DNA from: Janthinobacterium sp.
GTDB lineage: Bacteria; Pseudomonadota; Gammaproteobacteria; Burkholderiales; Burkholderiaceae_D
Length of the DNA stretch: 64,000 bases
Assembly: GCA_003133225.1 (NCBI GenBank)
Contig: PKWL01000135.1
Coordinates: forward strand, 1 to 64,000
Direction: 5' to 3'
Within the stretch, counting starts at the first letter, position 1; each line of letters begins with the position of its first letter. The notes under the pieces are model-generated. The model saw nothing but the letters and a program-made list of their open reading frames with translations. It was not told the origin of the DNA and searched no databases. This document shows positions 50,717-62,062 of the stretch, in pieces. The position numbers were made by a program, and so were the translations under genes.

Positions 50717-51202
50717 ATGAGTAAGCCGGTTATTCATCCCATATTCAATCTAACAGCACTGAAAGGGCAACCATTGGCCACGCCAGTCAAGCTAGACGAT
50801 CTAATTGACGCCTACGAATGGGTCAGTGCGGCGGGCTCGTTTGAAAATTTTGCCTACGTCAACAAGGTGACCGGTGAAATATTTATCCAGAGCGATGAGG
50901 CCGATGAAGAACCGCCAAACGATTACGAAGACGCCAGCGTGTATGTGGCGGTTCCCCATAAAAATGACCTGGGCCTAGGGAAAAGTCTAGTCATGCAATA
51001 CGTCGATGAAATGCTCCCGGAGCGCTCTGAAGATGTATGGGAATTTTTCAGAAGGCGCGGAGCGTACTCCCGCTTCAAGGATCTTCTTGAACGAAATGGC
51101 ATCCTGAATGCTTGGTACCAGTATGAGACCCGAGCCATTGAACAAGCTTTGCGAAAATGGAGCCTCGAAAATGGCTTGCAGCTGGCATGCGACAACGATT
51201 AA
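50717..51202 (+). CDS. UPF0158 family protein
   Basis: 161-residue acidic protein. The pattern VYVAVPHKNDLGLGKSLVMQYV, followed by FFRRRGAYSRFKDLLER and a final WYQYETRAIEQALRKW, matches the UPF0158 family. Function is unknown. The start is the ATG at 50717. It is flanked by long non-coding DNA on the left and a weak terminator on the right. Confidence 0.82.
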   Translation: MSKPVIHPIFNLTALKGQPLATPVKLDDLIDAYEWVSAAGSFENFAYVNKVTGEIFIQSDEADEEPPNDYEDASVYVAVPHKNDLGLGKSLVMQYVDEMLPERSEDVWEFFRRRGAYSRFKDLLERNGILNAWYQYETRAIEQALRKWSLENGLQLACDND

Positions 51203-51216
51203 GAATTGACGGCGCC

Positions 51217-51249
51217 AGCGTCGTTTCAAGGCTCGCTCGCGCTTTTTTT
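51217..51249 (+). terminator. Weak terminator candidate after the UPF0158 gene
   Basis: A short stem (AGCGT with GCGCT) is followed by seven T. The loop is long and the stem only five pairs, so this is tentative. Confidence 0.35.
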
Positions 51250-51485
51250 AACGGAAGGCGCGGCGCCGGTTGCCAAAAGCGAGCCTAGGTGGCGCGCGTT
51301 CCCAGCCCGGGCGCCAGGGCGGACGCCCGCCAAGCCATCCAGCCGTCGGCACTTGCGGTTTTTTGCTACGCGTTTGCACCGACGACTCCCGCTTGCTCTT
51401 TTTCTGCACATTTTTAGGGTAGAATTACCGTCGCAGCGCTGAGCGCGGTAAAATGTGCATTGCTGATTCCTTTCTCAAAGACAAT

Positions 51486-51695
51486 ATGAAACTGACCAAA
51501 CAATTCCAGTTGTACGAATCCGATCACACGCTATTCATCAAGGCCTTGAAAGAAAAAAATCCTGGCATGGAAGAACGGCAACGCGAAGGCCGCGCCTTGT
51601 TGTGGGATAAGGCGCCTGTCGGGCTCGATGAACAAGAACGGCAACTCAATTCAGCCGTCAAACAGCAAGCTTACGTCTACCAAAACAAGATCTAA
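51486..51695 (+). CDS. DUF3460 family small protein
   Basis: 69 residues from the ATG at 51486. YESDHTLFIKALKEKNPGMEERQREGRALLWDK is the DUF3460 signature, a family seen in betaproteobacteria and typically just upstream of scpA, as here. No function is known. It is 17 bases before the scpA start, so it is probably co-transcribed with scpA and panC. Confidence 0.88.
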   Translation: MKLTKQFQLYESDHTLFIKALKEKNPGMEERQREGRALLWDKAPVGLDEQERQLNSAVKQQAYVYQNKI

Positions 51696-51712
51696 CCGGC
51701 CTGGGCGATAAC

Positions 51713-53447
<1,735 letters not shown>

Positions 53448-53559
53448 TGGCGCCCCGTTGATTCACGCGTTCTTGCAAGTTTCGTTCTTGGCTTTAACGG
53501 GCCCCCGCTCGGCAACCATGCATGCGTGAGCCATTTTCCTCAACTGGCAAGCTGGCGTC

Positions 53560-54030
53560 ATGTTACTCGGGTGTGCCAGCCCCGCTCCTGACTTGACAGC
53601 GGTGACTACGCATGCCCTCGCAAAGCGCGGGGCGGCATCTTTGCGGATGCGGAATCGGAGCGGCGCACGCCATGTGGGCGGGCCTCGCTGTTTTAGGTTT
53701 GGGGCTGATCTTAGCCAAGCTGGTGTGGCTGTACGGTCCGATCCGGATCGCCGGCGCCGTGTATTTGGTCTACTTGGGCGTAAAAATTCTCGTCGCCCTG
53801 CGTTTGCCCGTCAGTCAGACGCCGCTGCCACTCCCGTTCGCAGCGCGGCGCACGCTTACCGGCGCGCCCTGGTGGTCGGTCTCACTGCGGACCGCGCCGC
53901 TTTCGCTCCCACCGGGCCCGGCTGTGCCACTCAGGGTTGCGCAGCTACTCCACCAGTCCCGTACTGGGTTGGGAGGGCGCGGAAGGCGCGCTTGTCATGG
54001 CGCCTCCAGACCCAGGGCGCCGCCTGCTAG
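53560..54030 (+). pseudogene. Remnant of a LysE/RhtB-family amino-acid exporter
   Basis: A LysE-type N-terminus (SPAPDLTAVTTHALAKRG) in one frame continues after a shift near 53635-53650 in another (MWAGLAVLGLGLILAKLVWLYGPIRIAGAVYLVYLGVKIL), the second and third hydrophobic segments of this exporter family. Downstream the similarity dissolves into Arg/Pro-rich translation, and an in-frame stop lies just before the N-terminal part. It is a degraded copy and should make no functional protein. Confidence 0.75.
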
Positions 54031-55235
54031 CAGGCGATGTTTTGCGCCCATGCCAGCGCCGACAAGTGCGCCTTGTTGACGTCGAGCGGGCTCAGATGGA
54101 GCGAGGCGGCCAAGGACGAGACCAAATTGGAATTGAGCTCGCATGCTTCGGCCAGCGCCAAGTAGGGCCCACATGCGCCGCCGCGCGTGAGCAACGCTGC
54201 CACCACCTCGTCCGACAGCTGGATCGTATCTAGCACCTGCGCCATGGAAATACCGAGCAGGCGGTCGAGCAGCGAGAACATGCCGGCCACAAACAGGTTT
54301 TCCGCATCGCTCTTAGCGAGCGCTGCTTGCCCCAGCAATTCGACTAGACGACCGCGCACGACAGCCGTTTCCATCAATACCGGCGAGTAGCCGCTGGTGC
54401 TGGCCGTGGCCAGCAACAAGGTCAGCCAGCGGTACAGCGGTGTATATCCCAACAACGCCAAAGCTTGACGCAAGGACTGGATCTCGCGCCCCACGCCAAA
54501 CCCGGCCGAATTAATAAAACGAAGCAGCTTGTAGCTGAGGGCCGCATCGCGCTTGAGCACCGCTTCGAGGCGGCCGATGTCGACATTTTGTTTCAGCATC
54601 TGCATCAGCTGCAAGATGACGGTCTGGGCCGGGTTCATTCCTTTAACGACGTTGCCGGGACGCGGCGTCAGATGCAACTTGCCGACGAAAGCGTCCAGGC
54701 CCAGCGCGGCGCAGGCGTCGAAATCGGCCCAGGTTGTGACGGGGCGACCGACCATGCGCACCGACGACTGTTTAAGCGCAGCGTAAGCACGCGCTTGCGC
54801 TGCCACGTCGGCACCGGAAAAACGCACTTCGATGTAGGTGGCGCTGGCCAGCACCGTTTTGCTCAGTCTGGTCAAGTCGGCGCCGCGCAAGGCAATGCCG
54901 ACCCCGCCCGCGCGCAAACCCTGGACTGCGGCCAAGGTGTCCGGATTGGCCAAATCGCTCGTCATAACGGTCAGCACAGTGTATTGCGGCGGCATGGCAT
55001 GCAAGGCGTCCGTCGACAACAAGGCCGGGACCGCCTCGAGGAACAAGACTTTGTCACGCAAAAGCCAGCCTTGCTCCTCGTCGTTGAGCTGGCCGGCAAC
55101 GAAACCGACGAGCGCTTCCAAGGCGGCATCGGAGGAAGGCTCAGGGGCGTCGGCCTGCCACGACAGCTCGTAGCCGATCACGCGCTGTTGCGGATCGAGC
55201 AGCGGTTCGCGAACGATAAAATTGGTGAGGTGCAT
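54027..55235 (-). CDS. EAL-HDOD signalling protein with degenerate EAL motif (second copy)
   Basis: 402 residues. The N-terminal EAL-like domain (REPLLDPQQRVIGYELSW) lacks the EAL catalytic triplet. The HDOD domain follows from about 195 (MLKQNVDIGRLEAVLKRDAALSYKLLRFINS, SLRQALALLGYTPLYRWLTLL). It has the same architecture as the 22.6-23.9 kb protein but clearly different sequence. It is 53 bases after cheZ on the same strand, so it may belong to the chemotaxis transcript and act as a motility regulator. Confidence 0.88.
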   Translation of the reverse strand: MHLTNFIVREPLLDPQQRVIGYELSWQADAPEPSSDAALEALVGFVAGQLNDEEQGWLLRDKVLFLEAVPALLSTDALHAMPPQYTVLTVMTSDLANPDTLAAVQGLRAGGVGIALRGADLTRLSKTVLASATYIEVRFSGADVAAQARAYAALKQSSVRMVGRPVTTWADFDACAALGLDAFVGKLHLTPRPGNVVKGMNPAQTVILQLMQMLKQNVDIGRLEAVLKRDAALSYKLLRFINSAGFGVGREIQSLRQALALLGYTPLYRWLTLLLATASTSGYSPVLMETAVVRGRLVELLGQAALAKSDAENLFVAGMFSLLDRLLGISMAQVLDTIQLSDEVVAALLTRGGACGPYLALAEACELNSNLVSSLAASLHLSPLDVNKAHLSALAWAQNIAC

Positions 55236-55288
55236 AATGCTCGTGTAAGGTGAAGGGCCGGGGCGGCAGTGTCGACTGGCGCCCCGTA

Positions 55289-55939
55289 TTAGAAGCCCAG
55301 GCTGTCCAATAGATCGTCGACCTGGCCCTGATCGGCAACGACATCGTTGCGCCCCGGGTCAATTTGCGGCCCGTTCAACAGGCCATTGTCCAATTCACGC
55401 TTCATGTCGGCCGGGGCGAAGTCGATCAGCATCTGCACCAGTTGCTGCTCCAGATTATTGGCGATGACGGTCACCTTCTTGATCACTTGCCCGGTCAAGT
55501 CCTGGAAGTCTTGCGCCATCATGATGTCCATCAAATGGGCCTTCGTGGCACAGGTATCGGCACTCGTGCGGCTCAGGATGTGGACCGTCTGCAGCGCCAG
55601 GGAACGCCACTGTTCTTCGCTGGCGGGAGCGGCGAGCAGCTCCCGCCAGGATGCCGTAAGCTGCTTGGCGCCCGCCCCGATTTGGTCTTGCATCGGGCCC
55701 GCCGCATCGGTCGCATTCAAGACCTTCTGCGCTGCCTGCTCGCTCAGGCGTGCCACGTAATCGAGGCGATCGCGCGCATCGGGAATGTCGGTGGCCGCCT
55801 GTTCGATCAGCTTGTCGAGCCCCAGCCCGCGCAAGCTGTCGTGAAGCGAGCGCGTCATTTGGCCGATGCGGCTCAAAAATTCGTCGGTCGGCGTCACTGG
55901 CGCGGCTCCGGTCATGTCGCCGCAACGGGTACCGACCAT
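55289..55939 (-). CDS. cheZ: Protein phosphatase CheZ
   Basis: Dephosphorylates CheY-P to end the motor signal. A long helical hairpin holds the catalytic D147 and Q151 in AQDFQDLTGQ (equivalent to E. coli D143/Q147), and the C-terminal CheY-binding helix reads VDDLLDSLGF. The start is the ATG at 55939, one base after the cheY stop codon; the longer frame overlaps cheY and is discarded. 216 residues. Confidence 0.94.
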   Translation of the reverse strand: MVGTRCGDMTGAAPVTPTDEFLSRIGQMTRSLHDSLRGLGLDKLIEQAATDIPDARDRLDYVARLSEQAAQKVLNATDAAGPMQDQIGAGAKQLTASWRELLAAPASEEQWRSLALQTVHILSRTSADTCATKAHLMDIMMAQDFQDLTGQVIKKVTVIANNLEQQLVQMLIDFAPADMKRELDNGLLNGPQIDPGRNDVVADQGQVDDLLDSLGF

Positions 55940-55940
55940 A

Positions 55941-56339
55941 TTAAGCTCCGGCTTTAGCGAGTTTTTCGAAAATTTTGTTGAGTTTTTCGTCCAGCGTCGC
56001 CGCCGTGAACGGTTTGACGACATAGCCACTTGCGCCGGCCTGGGCGGCGGCGATGATGTTTTCCTTCTTCGCTTCAGCTGTCACCATCAGCACCGGCAGT
56101 TTGGCCAGCGCGGGATCAGCGCGAATGTGCTGCAACATCGTCAAGCCATCCATGTTTGGCATGTTCCAGTCGGACACGACGAAATCGAACGTTTCAGCGC
56201 GCAGTTTGGAGAGCGCCATCACGCCGTCTTCGGCCTCGTCGACATTGACATAACCTAGCTCTTTCAACAAATTTCTGACAATGCGGCGCATCGTGGAAAA
56301 ATCATCAACGACTAAAAATTTCATCTTTGGATCAGCCAT
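55941..56339 (-). CDS. cheY: Chemotaxis response regulator CheY
   Basis: 132-residue single receiver domain. The acidic pocket is D12-D13 with phosphoacceptor D57 ([10 protein letters not shown]), followed by T/S near 87 (VTAEA) and K near 109 (VKPF). It binds the flagellar motor when phosphorylated. Followed directly by cheZ, so it is the E. coli-type cheY of the pair in this window. Confidence 0.95.
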   Translation of the reverse strand: MADPKMKFLVVDDFSTMRRIVRNLLKELGYVNVDEAEDGVMALSKLRAETFDFVVSDWNMPNMDGLTMLQHIRADPALAKLPVLMVTAEAKKENIIAAAQAGASGYVVKPFTAATLDEKLNKIFEKLAKAGA

Positions 56340-56470
56340 GTATTACTCCGTTGTTACTTTACGTGGTTATTAATAATGTTAATACGTCAACAATGTCAGC
56401 GCTAAGTTGTAGGATAGCATTTTCGTTCCTGTTAGGCGACAAAACTCACTTCAAAAGATCAAGCGCGGCG

Positions 56471-57541
56471 TTAAACGCGCACAGCGCGCATGCTGTGCGC
56501 GGCCAAGTAGGCGAGCACCATGCCGGGCAGCGCGCAAAGGGCCCCTACTTCATGGGCGCCGCCCAACGCGATCGCCTCGCGCGGCATGCCAAACACGACG
56601 CAGCTCGCTTCATCCTGGGCAAAATTGTGGGCGCCGGCTTCTTTCATCTCCAGCATGCCGGCCGCGCCATCCTTGCCCATGCCGGTCAGGATCACTCCGA
56701 CCGCGTTCTTGCCGGCGCCCTGCGCGGCCGAGCGAAACAAGACGTCGACCGACGGCCGGTGTCGGTTGACCGGCGCGCTTTGCTCGATCTTGGTCATATA
56801 GTTAGCGCCACTGCGCGTAAGTAAGAGGTGCGAGTGGCCCGGCGCAATGTAGGCGTGACCGGGCAACACCCTTTCATTGCCCTCGGCCTCCTGCACCGAA
56901 ATTTTACAAAGCGAATCGAGGCGGCGCGCGAACGAGCGCGTAAATCCTTCCGGCATGTGCTGCGTGATCAGGATGCCGGGACAGTCGGGCGGCATCTGTA
57001 TCAAAAATTCGCGGATGGCCTCGGTGCCACCGGTGGAAGCGCCGATGATAATTAATTTTTCGCTCGAAGTCAGAGGATTGCGCAAGGCCGGCAGGGGCGC
57101 CGCCCCTTGCGCGCCGGGCAGCGGCAGGGTGCGCGCCTTGATGCGGGCCTTAGAGGCGGCCCGGATCTTATCGGCGATCATCTCCGTGTATTCCTGCATC
57201 CCGCTCTCGATCGATATTTTGGGCTTGGTCACAAAGTCGACCGCGCCCAATTCCAGCGCGCGCATCGTGATTTCCGAGCCGCGCTCGGTCAAAGACGACA
57301 CCATGAGCACCGGCATCGGGCGCAGCCGCATCAGTTTTTCCAGAAAATCCAAGCCGTCCATTTTCGGCATCTCGACGTCCAGGGTTAGCACGTCCGGATT
57401 GGTTTTCTTGATCAGTTCGCGTGCCACCAGCGGATCCGGCGCCACCGCCACCACTTCCATGTCCGGCTGGCTGTTGACGATCTCGCTCATCACGCTGCGG
57501 ATCAGCGCCGAGTCATCCACGATCAACACTTTGATTTTCAT
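56471..57541 (-). CDS. cheB: Protein-glutamate methylesterase/glutamine deamidase CheB
   Basis: Adaptation enzyme that demethylates chemoreceptors. A receiver domain with D55 ([11 protein letters not shown]) is joined by a linker (130-160) to a methylesterase domain with S169 (IGASTGG), H195 (TQHMPEGF) and a catalytic Asp near 291 ([10 protein letters not shown]). The start is the ATG at 57541 ([11 protein letters not shown]), 16 codons inside the frame; 356 residues. Confidence 0.96.
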   Translation of the reverse strand: MKIKVLIVDDSALIRSVMSEIVNSQPDMEVVAVAPDPLVARELIKKTNPDVLTLDVEMPKMDGLDFLEKLMRLRPMPVLMVSSLTERGSEITMRALELGAVDFVTKPKISIESGMQEYTEMIADKIRAASKARIKARTLPLPGAQGAAPLPALRNPLTSSEKLIIIGASTGGTEAIREFLIQMPPDCPGILITQHMPEGFTRSFARRLDSLCKISVQEAEGNERVLPGHAYIAPGHSHLLLTRSGANYMTKIEQSAPVNRHRPSVDVLFRSAAQGAGKNAVGVILTGMGKDGAAGMLEMKEAGAHNFAQDEASCVVFGMPREAIALGGAHEVGALCALPGMVLAYLAAHSMRAVRV

Positions 57542-57618
57542 ACGCGCTTCCTTCCGGGACAGACCCATTTCGTTCATTGTCGCAGCCACCCATGTGGCGG
57601 CGGGCGCGGCGGCGGCGC

Positions 57619-58224
57619 CTAAAACAGCTCGATCGCACCACCGACGGACTGCGCTTTGAGGCGTATGGCGTAGTCCTCTTCGCGCTTGGCCAAGGTATCG
57701 TTATGCGTTTGCATCAGTTTTTTGACCAAGACCTTGCCCGTATGCGGGAAAAAATAGACTTTACGCGGATAGATGTCGTTCAAGTCCTCGGCCAGCACGC
57801 GCATTTTTTCCGCGCGCAGGTAGTTGATGACGAAAGCGGCATTGCGTTCGCCCACGTTGATCGCCGTGAAACCGCGCAGCACGGCGCCGCCGCCGAACAC
57901 CTTCGCTTCCATGTTCTCACGCCGCGCGCCCGCTTTGAGCAATTCGTTGATCAGTACTTCCATCGCATAGGTGCCATACCGCATTGACGCCGATACCGGG
58001 CTATTGCTGTCGCCGCCGTCGGGCAGCATGAAGTGATTCATGCCGCCCAAGCCGCTGACGCGGTCGCGGATGCAGGCCGACACGCACGAGCCCAAGACCG
58101 TTACAATCAGCATATCCTTATTGGTGAAGTAGTACTCGCCCGGCAAAATCTTGGCGGCCTCGCAATTGAACGTCCTGTCGTAATAGACGTTCATGGCAAA
58201 CTGTTCTTTAGGTTCCTGAATCAT
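57619..58224 (-). CDS. cheD: Chemoreceptor glutamine deamidase CheD
   Basis: Deamidates specific Gln residues on chemoreceptors. C47 in [11 protein letters not shown] and H64 in GGMNHFMLP have the same spacing as the catalytic Cys-His pair of Thermotoga CheD. 201 residues, with the ATG overlapping the cheR stop by four bases. Confidence 0.95.
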   Translation of the reverse strand: MIQEPKEQFAMNVYYDRTFNCEAAKILPGEYYFTNKDMLIVTVLGSCVSACIRDRVSGLGGMNHFMLPDGGDSNSPVSASMRYGTYAMEVLINELLKAGARRENMEAKVFGGGAVLRGFTAINVGERNAAFVINYLRAEKMRVLAEDLNDIYPRKVYFFPHTGKVLVKKLMQTHNDTLAKREEDYAIRLKAQSVGGAIELF

Positions 58225-59099
58225 GTGAGTGTTCTCATGTTCGGCGCCAGGCCTGGACGAGGGGCCAGCACATACACCGTTTTGCCGCGCAACTTCAATG
58301 CTTCCGATACATAGAGAAAATTTTCCGAATGTCCGGCAAACAACAGCCCGTCCGCTTTCAACAAAGGGACAAAGCGGCTCAAAATCTTGCGCTGGGTCGG
58401 CTTGTCAAAGTAGATCATCACGTTACGACAGAAAATGACATCGAACTGACCGCTTAACGGCCAGCCATCCGCCAACAAATTGAGCTGCTTGAAGGTGACC
58501 ATCTGGCGCAGTTCCGGGCGCACCCGAACCAACCCTTCCTGATCGCCCTTGCCCCGCAAAAAAAACCGCTTGGAACGTTCGGCCGACATTTTTTCAAGGC
58601 GGTCGATCGCGTAGACGCCGCAAGCCGCCGTCGCCAGCACGTTGGTGTCGATATCGGTGGCGATGATGTGGACCGGCGGCGTCAGGGTGCCGAAGGCCTC
58701 GCAAACGGTCATGGCAATCGAATAGGGCTCTTCTCCGGTGGAACTGGCGGAACACCAGATCGCGAGCGGTGCCGTGACCTGCAACACATGCTCGGCGAGC
58801 AAGGGGAAATGGTGCGCCTCGCGAAAAAAAGAGGTCAGATTGGTGGTTAAGGCATTGGTAAACGATTCCCACTCGTCGCCGAGGCGGCCGGCATCGAGGT
58901 CATCGAGATATTGGACAAAAGATGAGATGCCGATGGCGCGCAGGCGCCGCGCCAGGCGGCTATACACCATTTCCTGCTTGCTCGCGGCCAAGGCGATGCC
59001 GGCGCGCTTATAGATCATGGCACGCACCCGTTCGAAGTCCGTGCTCGTGAAACCGAACTCTTTGACGCCATCTAATCTATTCTGCGGCATTTGTTTCAC
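58221..59099 (-). CDS. cheR: Chemotaxis protein methyltransferase CheR
   Basis: SAM-dependent glutamate methyltransferase acting on chemoreceptors. An N-terminal helical domain (1-85) is followed by the methyltransferase core with WCSASSTGEEPYSIAM near 114-129, IIATDID and FCRNVMIYF. 292 residues. It stands at the head of cheR-cheD-cheB. Confidence 0.95.
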   Translation of the reverse strand: MKQMPQNRLDGVKEFGFTSTDFERVRAMIYKRAGIALAASKQEMVYSRLARRLRAIGISSFVQYLDDLDAGRLGDEWESFTNALTTNLTSFFREAHHFPLLAEHVLQVTAPLAIWCSASSTGEEPYSIAMTVCEAFGTLTPPVHIIATDIDTNVLATAACGVYAIDRLEKMSAERSKRFFLRGKGDQEGLVRVRPELRQMVTFKQLNLLADGWPLSGQFDVIFCRNVMIYFDKPTQRKILSRFVPLLKADGLLFAGHSENFLYVSEALKLRGKTVYVLAPRPGLAPNMRTLT

Positions 59100-59319
59100 C
59101 TTTAACCTGACTGCTCGAACAATGCCCGACCGTTTGTTGATGCTGCCCCACTCTGCCTACTTGTAGGTAGGATGATTTCCCCTTTTTTCCCGTCGGGAGC
59201 GACGTGCTTGAAGATGCCGGGCGCTGTCATGCTCGAATTCCCGGCAGCGGGCGCGTGCACTCACCCCAAGGCGACGCCCCGGCGATTACTCCGGGACACC
59301 GCGCCGGCCACCTTGCCCC

Positions 59320-59826
59320 TTATGCTGCCAGCTTATCGATCAGGCCCATTTCGCTGCTAGACATCAGCTTATCGATGTCAACCAAGATCAGCATGCGCTC
59401 GTCGATGGTGCCCAGACCGATGATGTAATCGGAATTGAAGGCCGTTCCCATTTCGGGCGCCGGCTTGACCTGGTCGGGCGTGAGTGTGGTGACGTCCGAT
59501 ACGCTATCGACCACCATGCCCATGATGCGGCCGCCGATATTGAGAATAATGACGACGGTAAACTGGTCATACACGGGGGTGCCGAGCTGGAACTTAATGC
59601 GCATGTCGACGACGGGGATGATGATGCCGCGCAGATTAATGACGCCCTTGATGAATTCAGGGGCATTGGCAATGCGGGTCACCGCCTCGTAGCCGCGGAT
59701 TTCCTGCACTTTCAGGATGTCGATGCCGTATTCCTCGGAACCGAGCGTAAAGGCCAAAAATTCGCGGCCGGCGATGTCCTTGCCATCGTCCAATTTGAGT
59801 CCGGAAGTGTATGAGATCTCTGCCAT
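59320..59826 (-). CDS. cheW: Chemotaxis coupling protein CheW
   Basis: Adaptor that links chemoreceptors to CheA. 168 residues with the CheW fold: [21 protein letters not shown] near 24-44, [15 protein letters not shown] near 68-82, and [10 protein letters not shown]. It follows cheA by 18 bases. The 220 bases between cheW and cheR hold no gene, where a chemoreceptor gene often lies in related species. Confidence 0.95.
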   Translation of the reverse strand: MAEISYTSGLKLDDGKDIAGREFLAFTLGSEEYGIDILKVQEIRGYEAVTRIANAPEFIKGVINLRGIIIPVVDMRIKFQLGTPVYDQFTVVIILNIGGRIMGMVVDSVSDVTTLTPDQVKPAPEMGTAFNSDYIIGLGTIDERMLILVDIDKLMSSSEMGLIDKLAA

Positions 59827-59844
59827 GGTGGATTCCTATTAAAT

Positions 59845-62025
59845 TCAAGAAAAAATGGATTCGTCGGCAAGCTGACGAGAACAACGAATGAGCGCGGCCA
59901 CGTCCAGTATCAGCGAGACGCCGCCGTCGCCCAGAATGGTGGCGCCGGAAATGCCAATCACCTTGCGGTAATTCGACTCCAGGTTCTTGACCACTACCTG
60001 CTGCTGGCCCACCAGGTCGTCGATGAACAAGCCGGCCTTGCGGCCTTCTGCCTCGACGATCACCACGATGCCCTGGCACGGGTCGGTAAAGCGCGGCGTG
60101 ATGCCGAACATCTGGTACAGCGAAACGAGGGGCAGGTACTCGCCGCGCACTTTGATGACTTGGCCCTTGCCGCTGATGTCCTTAATGTCGGCAGGTGCCG
60201 GCTGCAGCGACTCGACGACAAAACCGAGCGGCACAATATAGACTTCCTCGCCGACTCGGATCGACATGCCGTCCAAGATGGCCAAGGTGAGCGGCAGCGC
60301 GATCGAGATGGTCGTGCCAAAACCCTTGGCCGAGCGGATCTCGACGGTGCCGCCCATGGCCGTGATGTTGCGCTTCACCACGTCCATGCCGACCCCGCGC
60401 CCGGAGACATCGGTCACGCTTTCGGCGGTCGAAAAACCCGGCGCAAAAACGAGCTGCCAGACCTCGCGGTCAGTCATGGCGTCCGACACATTTAAGCCCT
60501 GCTGCAGCGCCTTCGCCAAAATGCGCTCGCGATTTAGGCCGCCACCGTCGTCCACCACCTCGATCACGATATTACCACCTTGGTGGCTGGCCGAGAGGAG
60601 CAATCGGCCCGCTTCGCTTTTACCGGCCGCAAGGCGAGTGGCCGCTATTTCGATGCCGTGGTCGATGCTATTTCTGACCAAGTGCGTAAGCGGATCGACG
60701 ATGCGCTCGATCAGACCTTTGTCGAGCTCGGTGGCAGCGCCATTGGTCACGAAATCGACTTGTTTGCCCAGCTTGGCGGCCAGGTCGTGCACCATGCGCG
60801 GGAAACGGGAGAACACAAAGTCCATCGGCATCATGCGAATCGACATGACCGCTTCTTGCAGTTCACGCGTATTGCGCGTCAGATGGCTGACACTGCTTAG
60901 CAGGCGCTCGTGCAACATCGGGTCAAGGCCGCCGGCGCGCTGCTCGATCATGGCCTGGGTAATGACGAGTTCACCGATCAGGTTAATGAGCTGGTCGACT
61001 TTTTCGATCGAGACCCGGATCGAGGATGATTCGGCGCCCGCCGCCCCGCCCCGCTCGCTGTCCTTCTTGTGCATCTTCCGCTCGTGCTCGGCCTCGACGG
61101 ACGGCGCGTGGGCGCTTCGCGTGGCGGCCGCCGCGGCGCGGATTTGTTCGATCGGCTGGAAAAAACCATAACCGCGGGCGGCATCGCCCGCCTCGCTGGC
61201 GGCGGCGCGGATTTCTTCGAGCGGCTGGAAGAAGCCGTAAGCGCCGGCGCCCCCTTCGGCCGGCTGGGCCGGGTCGATGACGCCGCCCTGTTCGTTTTTC
61301 CCGCCGGCGCCGGGCGCGCGCTCTAGCTCCTCTGGCGCGGCGCTCGCGGGCGGCACCTGCGACACCTTCAGATCAACAGTATCGATCACAAATGAGCAGA
61401 TCGCGATGATGTCGTCCAAGCTTTCGTGCGTGGTGACGAGCATGGCGTGCCGCTCGCCGTCTAGCGCCAGCACCGTCACCGCGCCCAGCAAACCCAGTTC
61501 GGCCGCCAGCGCGGCGAGCTCGCGCTCGACCATCGGCGGCAGCTCGAGTCGGTAGCAACGCGCGCCCGCCTCGCAAAAAGGGGCGCTCTCTTCGGGCTGC
61601 GGCGACGCCGGCGCAGATAGCGTTAGCGCCGCTGGCGCGGCCAGCGACAACTTTTGCAGCATCACGCGCACATTGGCCACCGCGTCTTGGTCCACTGGGG
61701 TGGCCAGATGGTGGCCGTCGAGCTGCATCTTCAAGATGTCCTTGGCGGCCAGGAAGGCTTCGACGTGCTCGCTCGTGAGCGCCATCTGGCCCTGGCGGAT
61801 GCGATCGAGCAGCGACTCTAGGATGTGCGTCACTTCCGTCATATCAGTGAGGCCAAACGTGGCGGCGCCGCCCTTGATAGAGTGCGCCGTACGGAACACG
61901 GCGTTCAGGTCTTCGGCGTCGGGCGCCGTCACCTCGACTGCCAGCAGTAGGCGCTCCATTTCCGCCAGCAGTTCCTCGGCCTCATCGAAAAAAACCTGGA
62001 AGAACTGGCTAATATCGATGGTCAT
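59845..62025 (-). CDS. cheA: Chemotaxis histidine kinase CheA
   Basis: 726-residue kinase. P1 HPt domain with phosphorylated H48 (RTAHSIKGGA), a P2-like domain near 165-235, P3 dimerisation helices near 335-400, P4 ATPase with HLVRNSIDHGIE (N box) and GRGVGMDVV, and a P5 CheW-like domain to the C-terminus. Between P2 and P3 the motif YGFFQP(L/I)E(E/Q)IRAAA occurs twice, 23 residues apart (DNA 61210-61243 and 61141-61174), which is a small internal duplication. Confidence 0.96.
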   Translation of the reverse strand: MTIDISQFFQVFFDEAEELLAEMERLLLAVEVTAPDAEDLNAVFRTAHSIKGGAATFGLTDMTEVTHILESLLDRIRQGQMALTSEHVEAFLAAKDILKMQLDGHHLATPVDQDAVANVRVMLQKLSLAAPAALTLSAPASPQPEESAPFCEAGARCYRLELPPMVERELAALAAELGLLGAVTVLALDGERHAMLVTTHESLDDIIAICSFVIDTVDLKVSQVPPASAAPEELERAPGAGGKNEQGGVIDPAQPAEGGAGAYGFFQPLEEIRAAASEAGDAARGYGFFQPIEQIRAAAAATRSAHAPSVEAEHERKMHKKDSERGGAAGAESSSIRVSIEKVDQLINLIGELVITQAMIEQRAGGLDPMLHERLLSSVSHLTRNTRELQEAVMSIRMMPMDFVFSRFPRMVHDLAAKLGKQVDFVTNGAATELDKGLIERIVDPLTHLVRNSIDHGIEIAATRLAAGKSEAGRLLLSASHQGGNIVIEVVDDGGGLNRERILAKALQQGLNVSDAMTDREVWQLVFAPGFSTAESVTDVSGRGVGMDVVKRNITAMGGTVEIRSAKGFGTTISIALPLTLAILDGMSIRVGEEVYIVPLGFVVESLQPAPADIKDISGKGQVIKVRGEYLPLVSLYQMFGITPRFTDPCQGIVVIVEAEGRKAGLFIDDLVGQQQVVVKNLESNYRKVIGISGATILGDGGVSLILDVAALIRCSRQLADESIFS

Positions 62026-62062
62026 GTTATGGACTCCTCCCTGTCGTTTGCTGTCATTGGGC

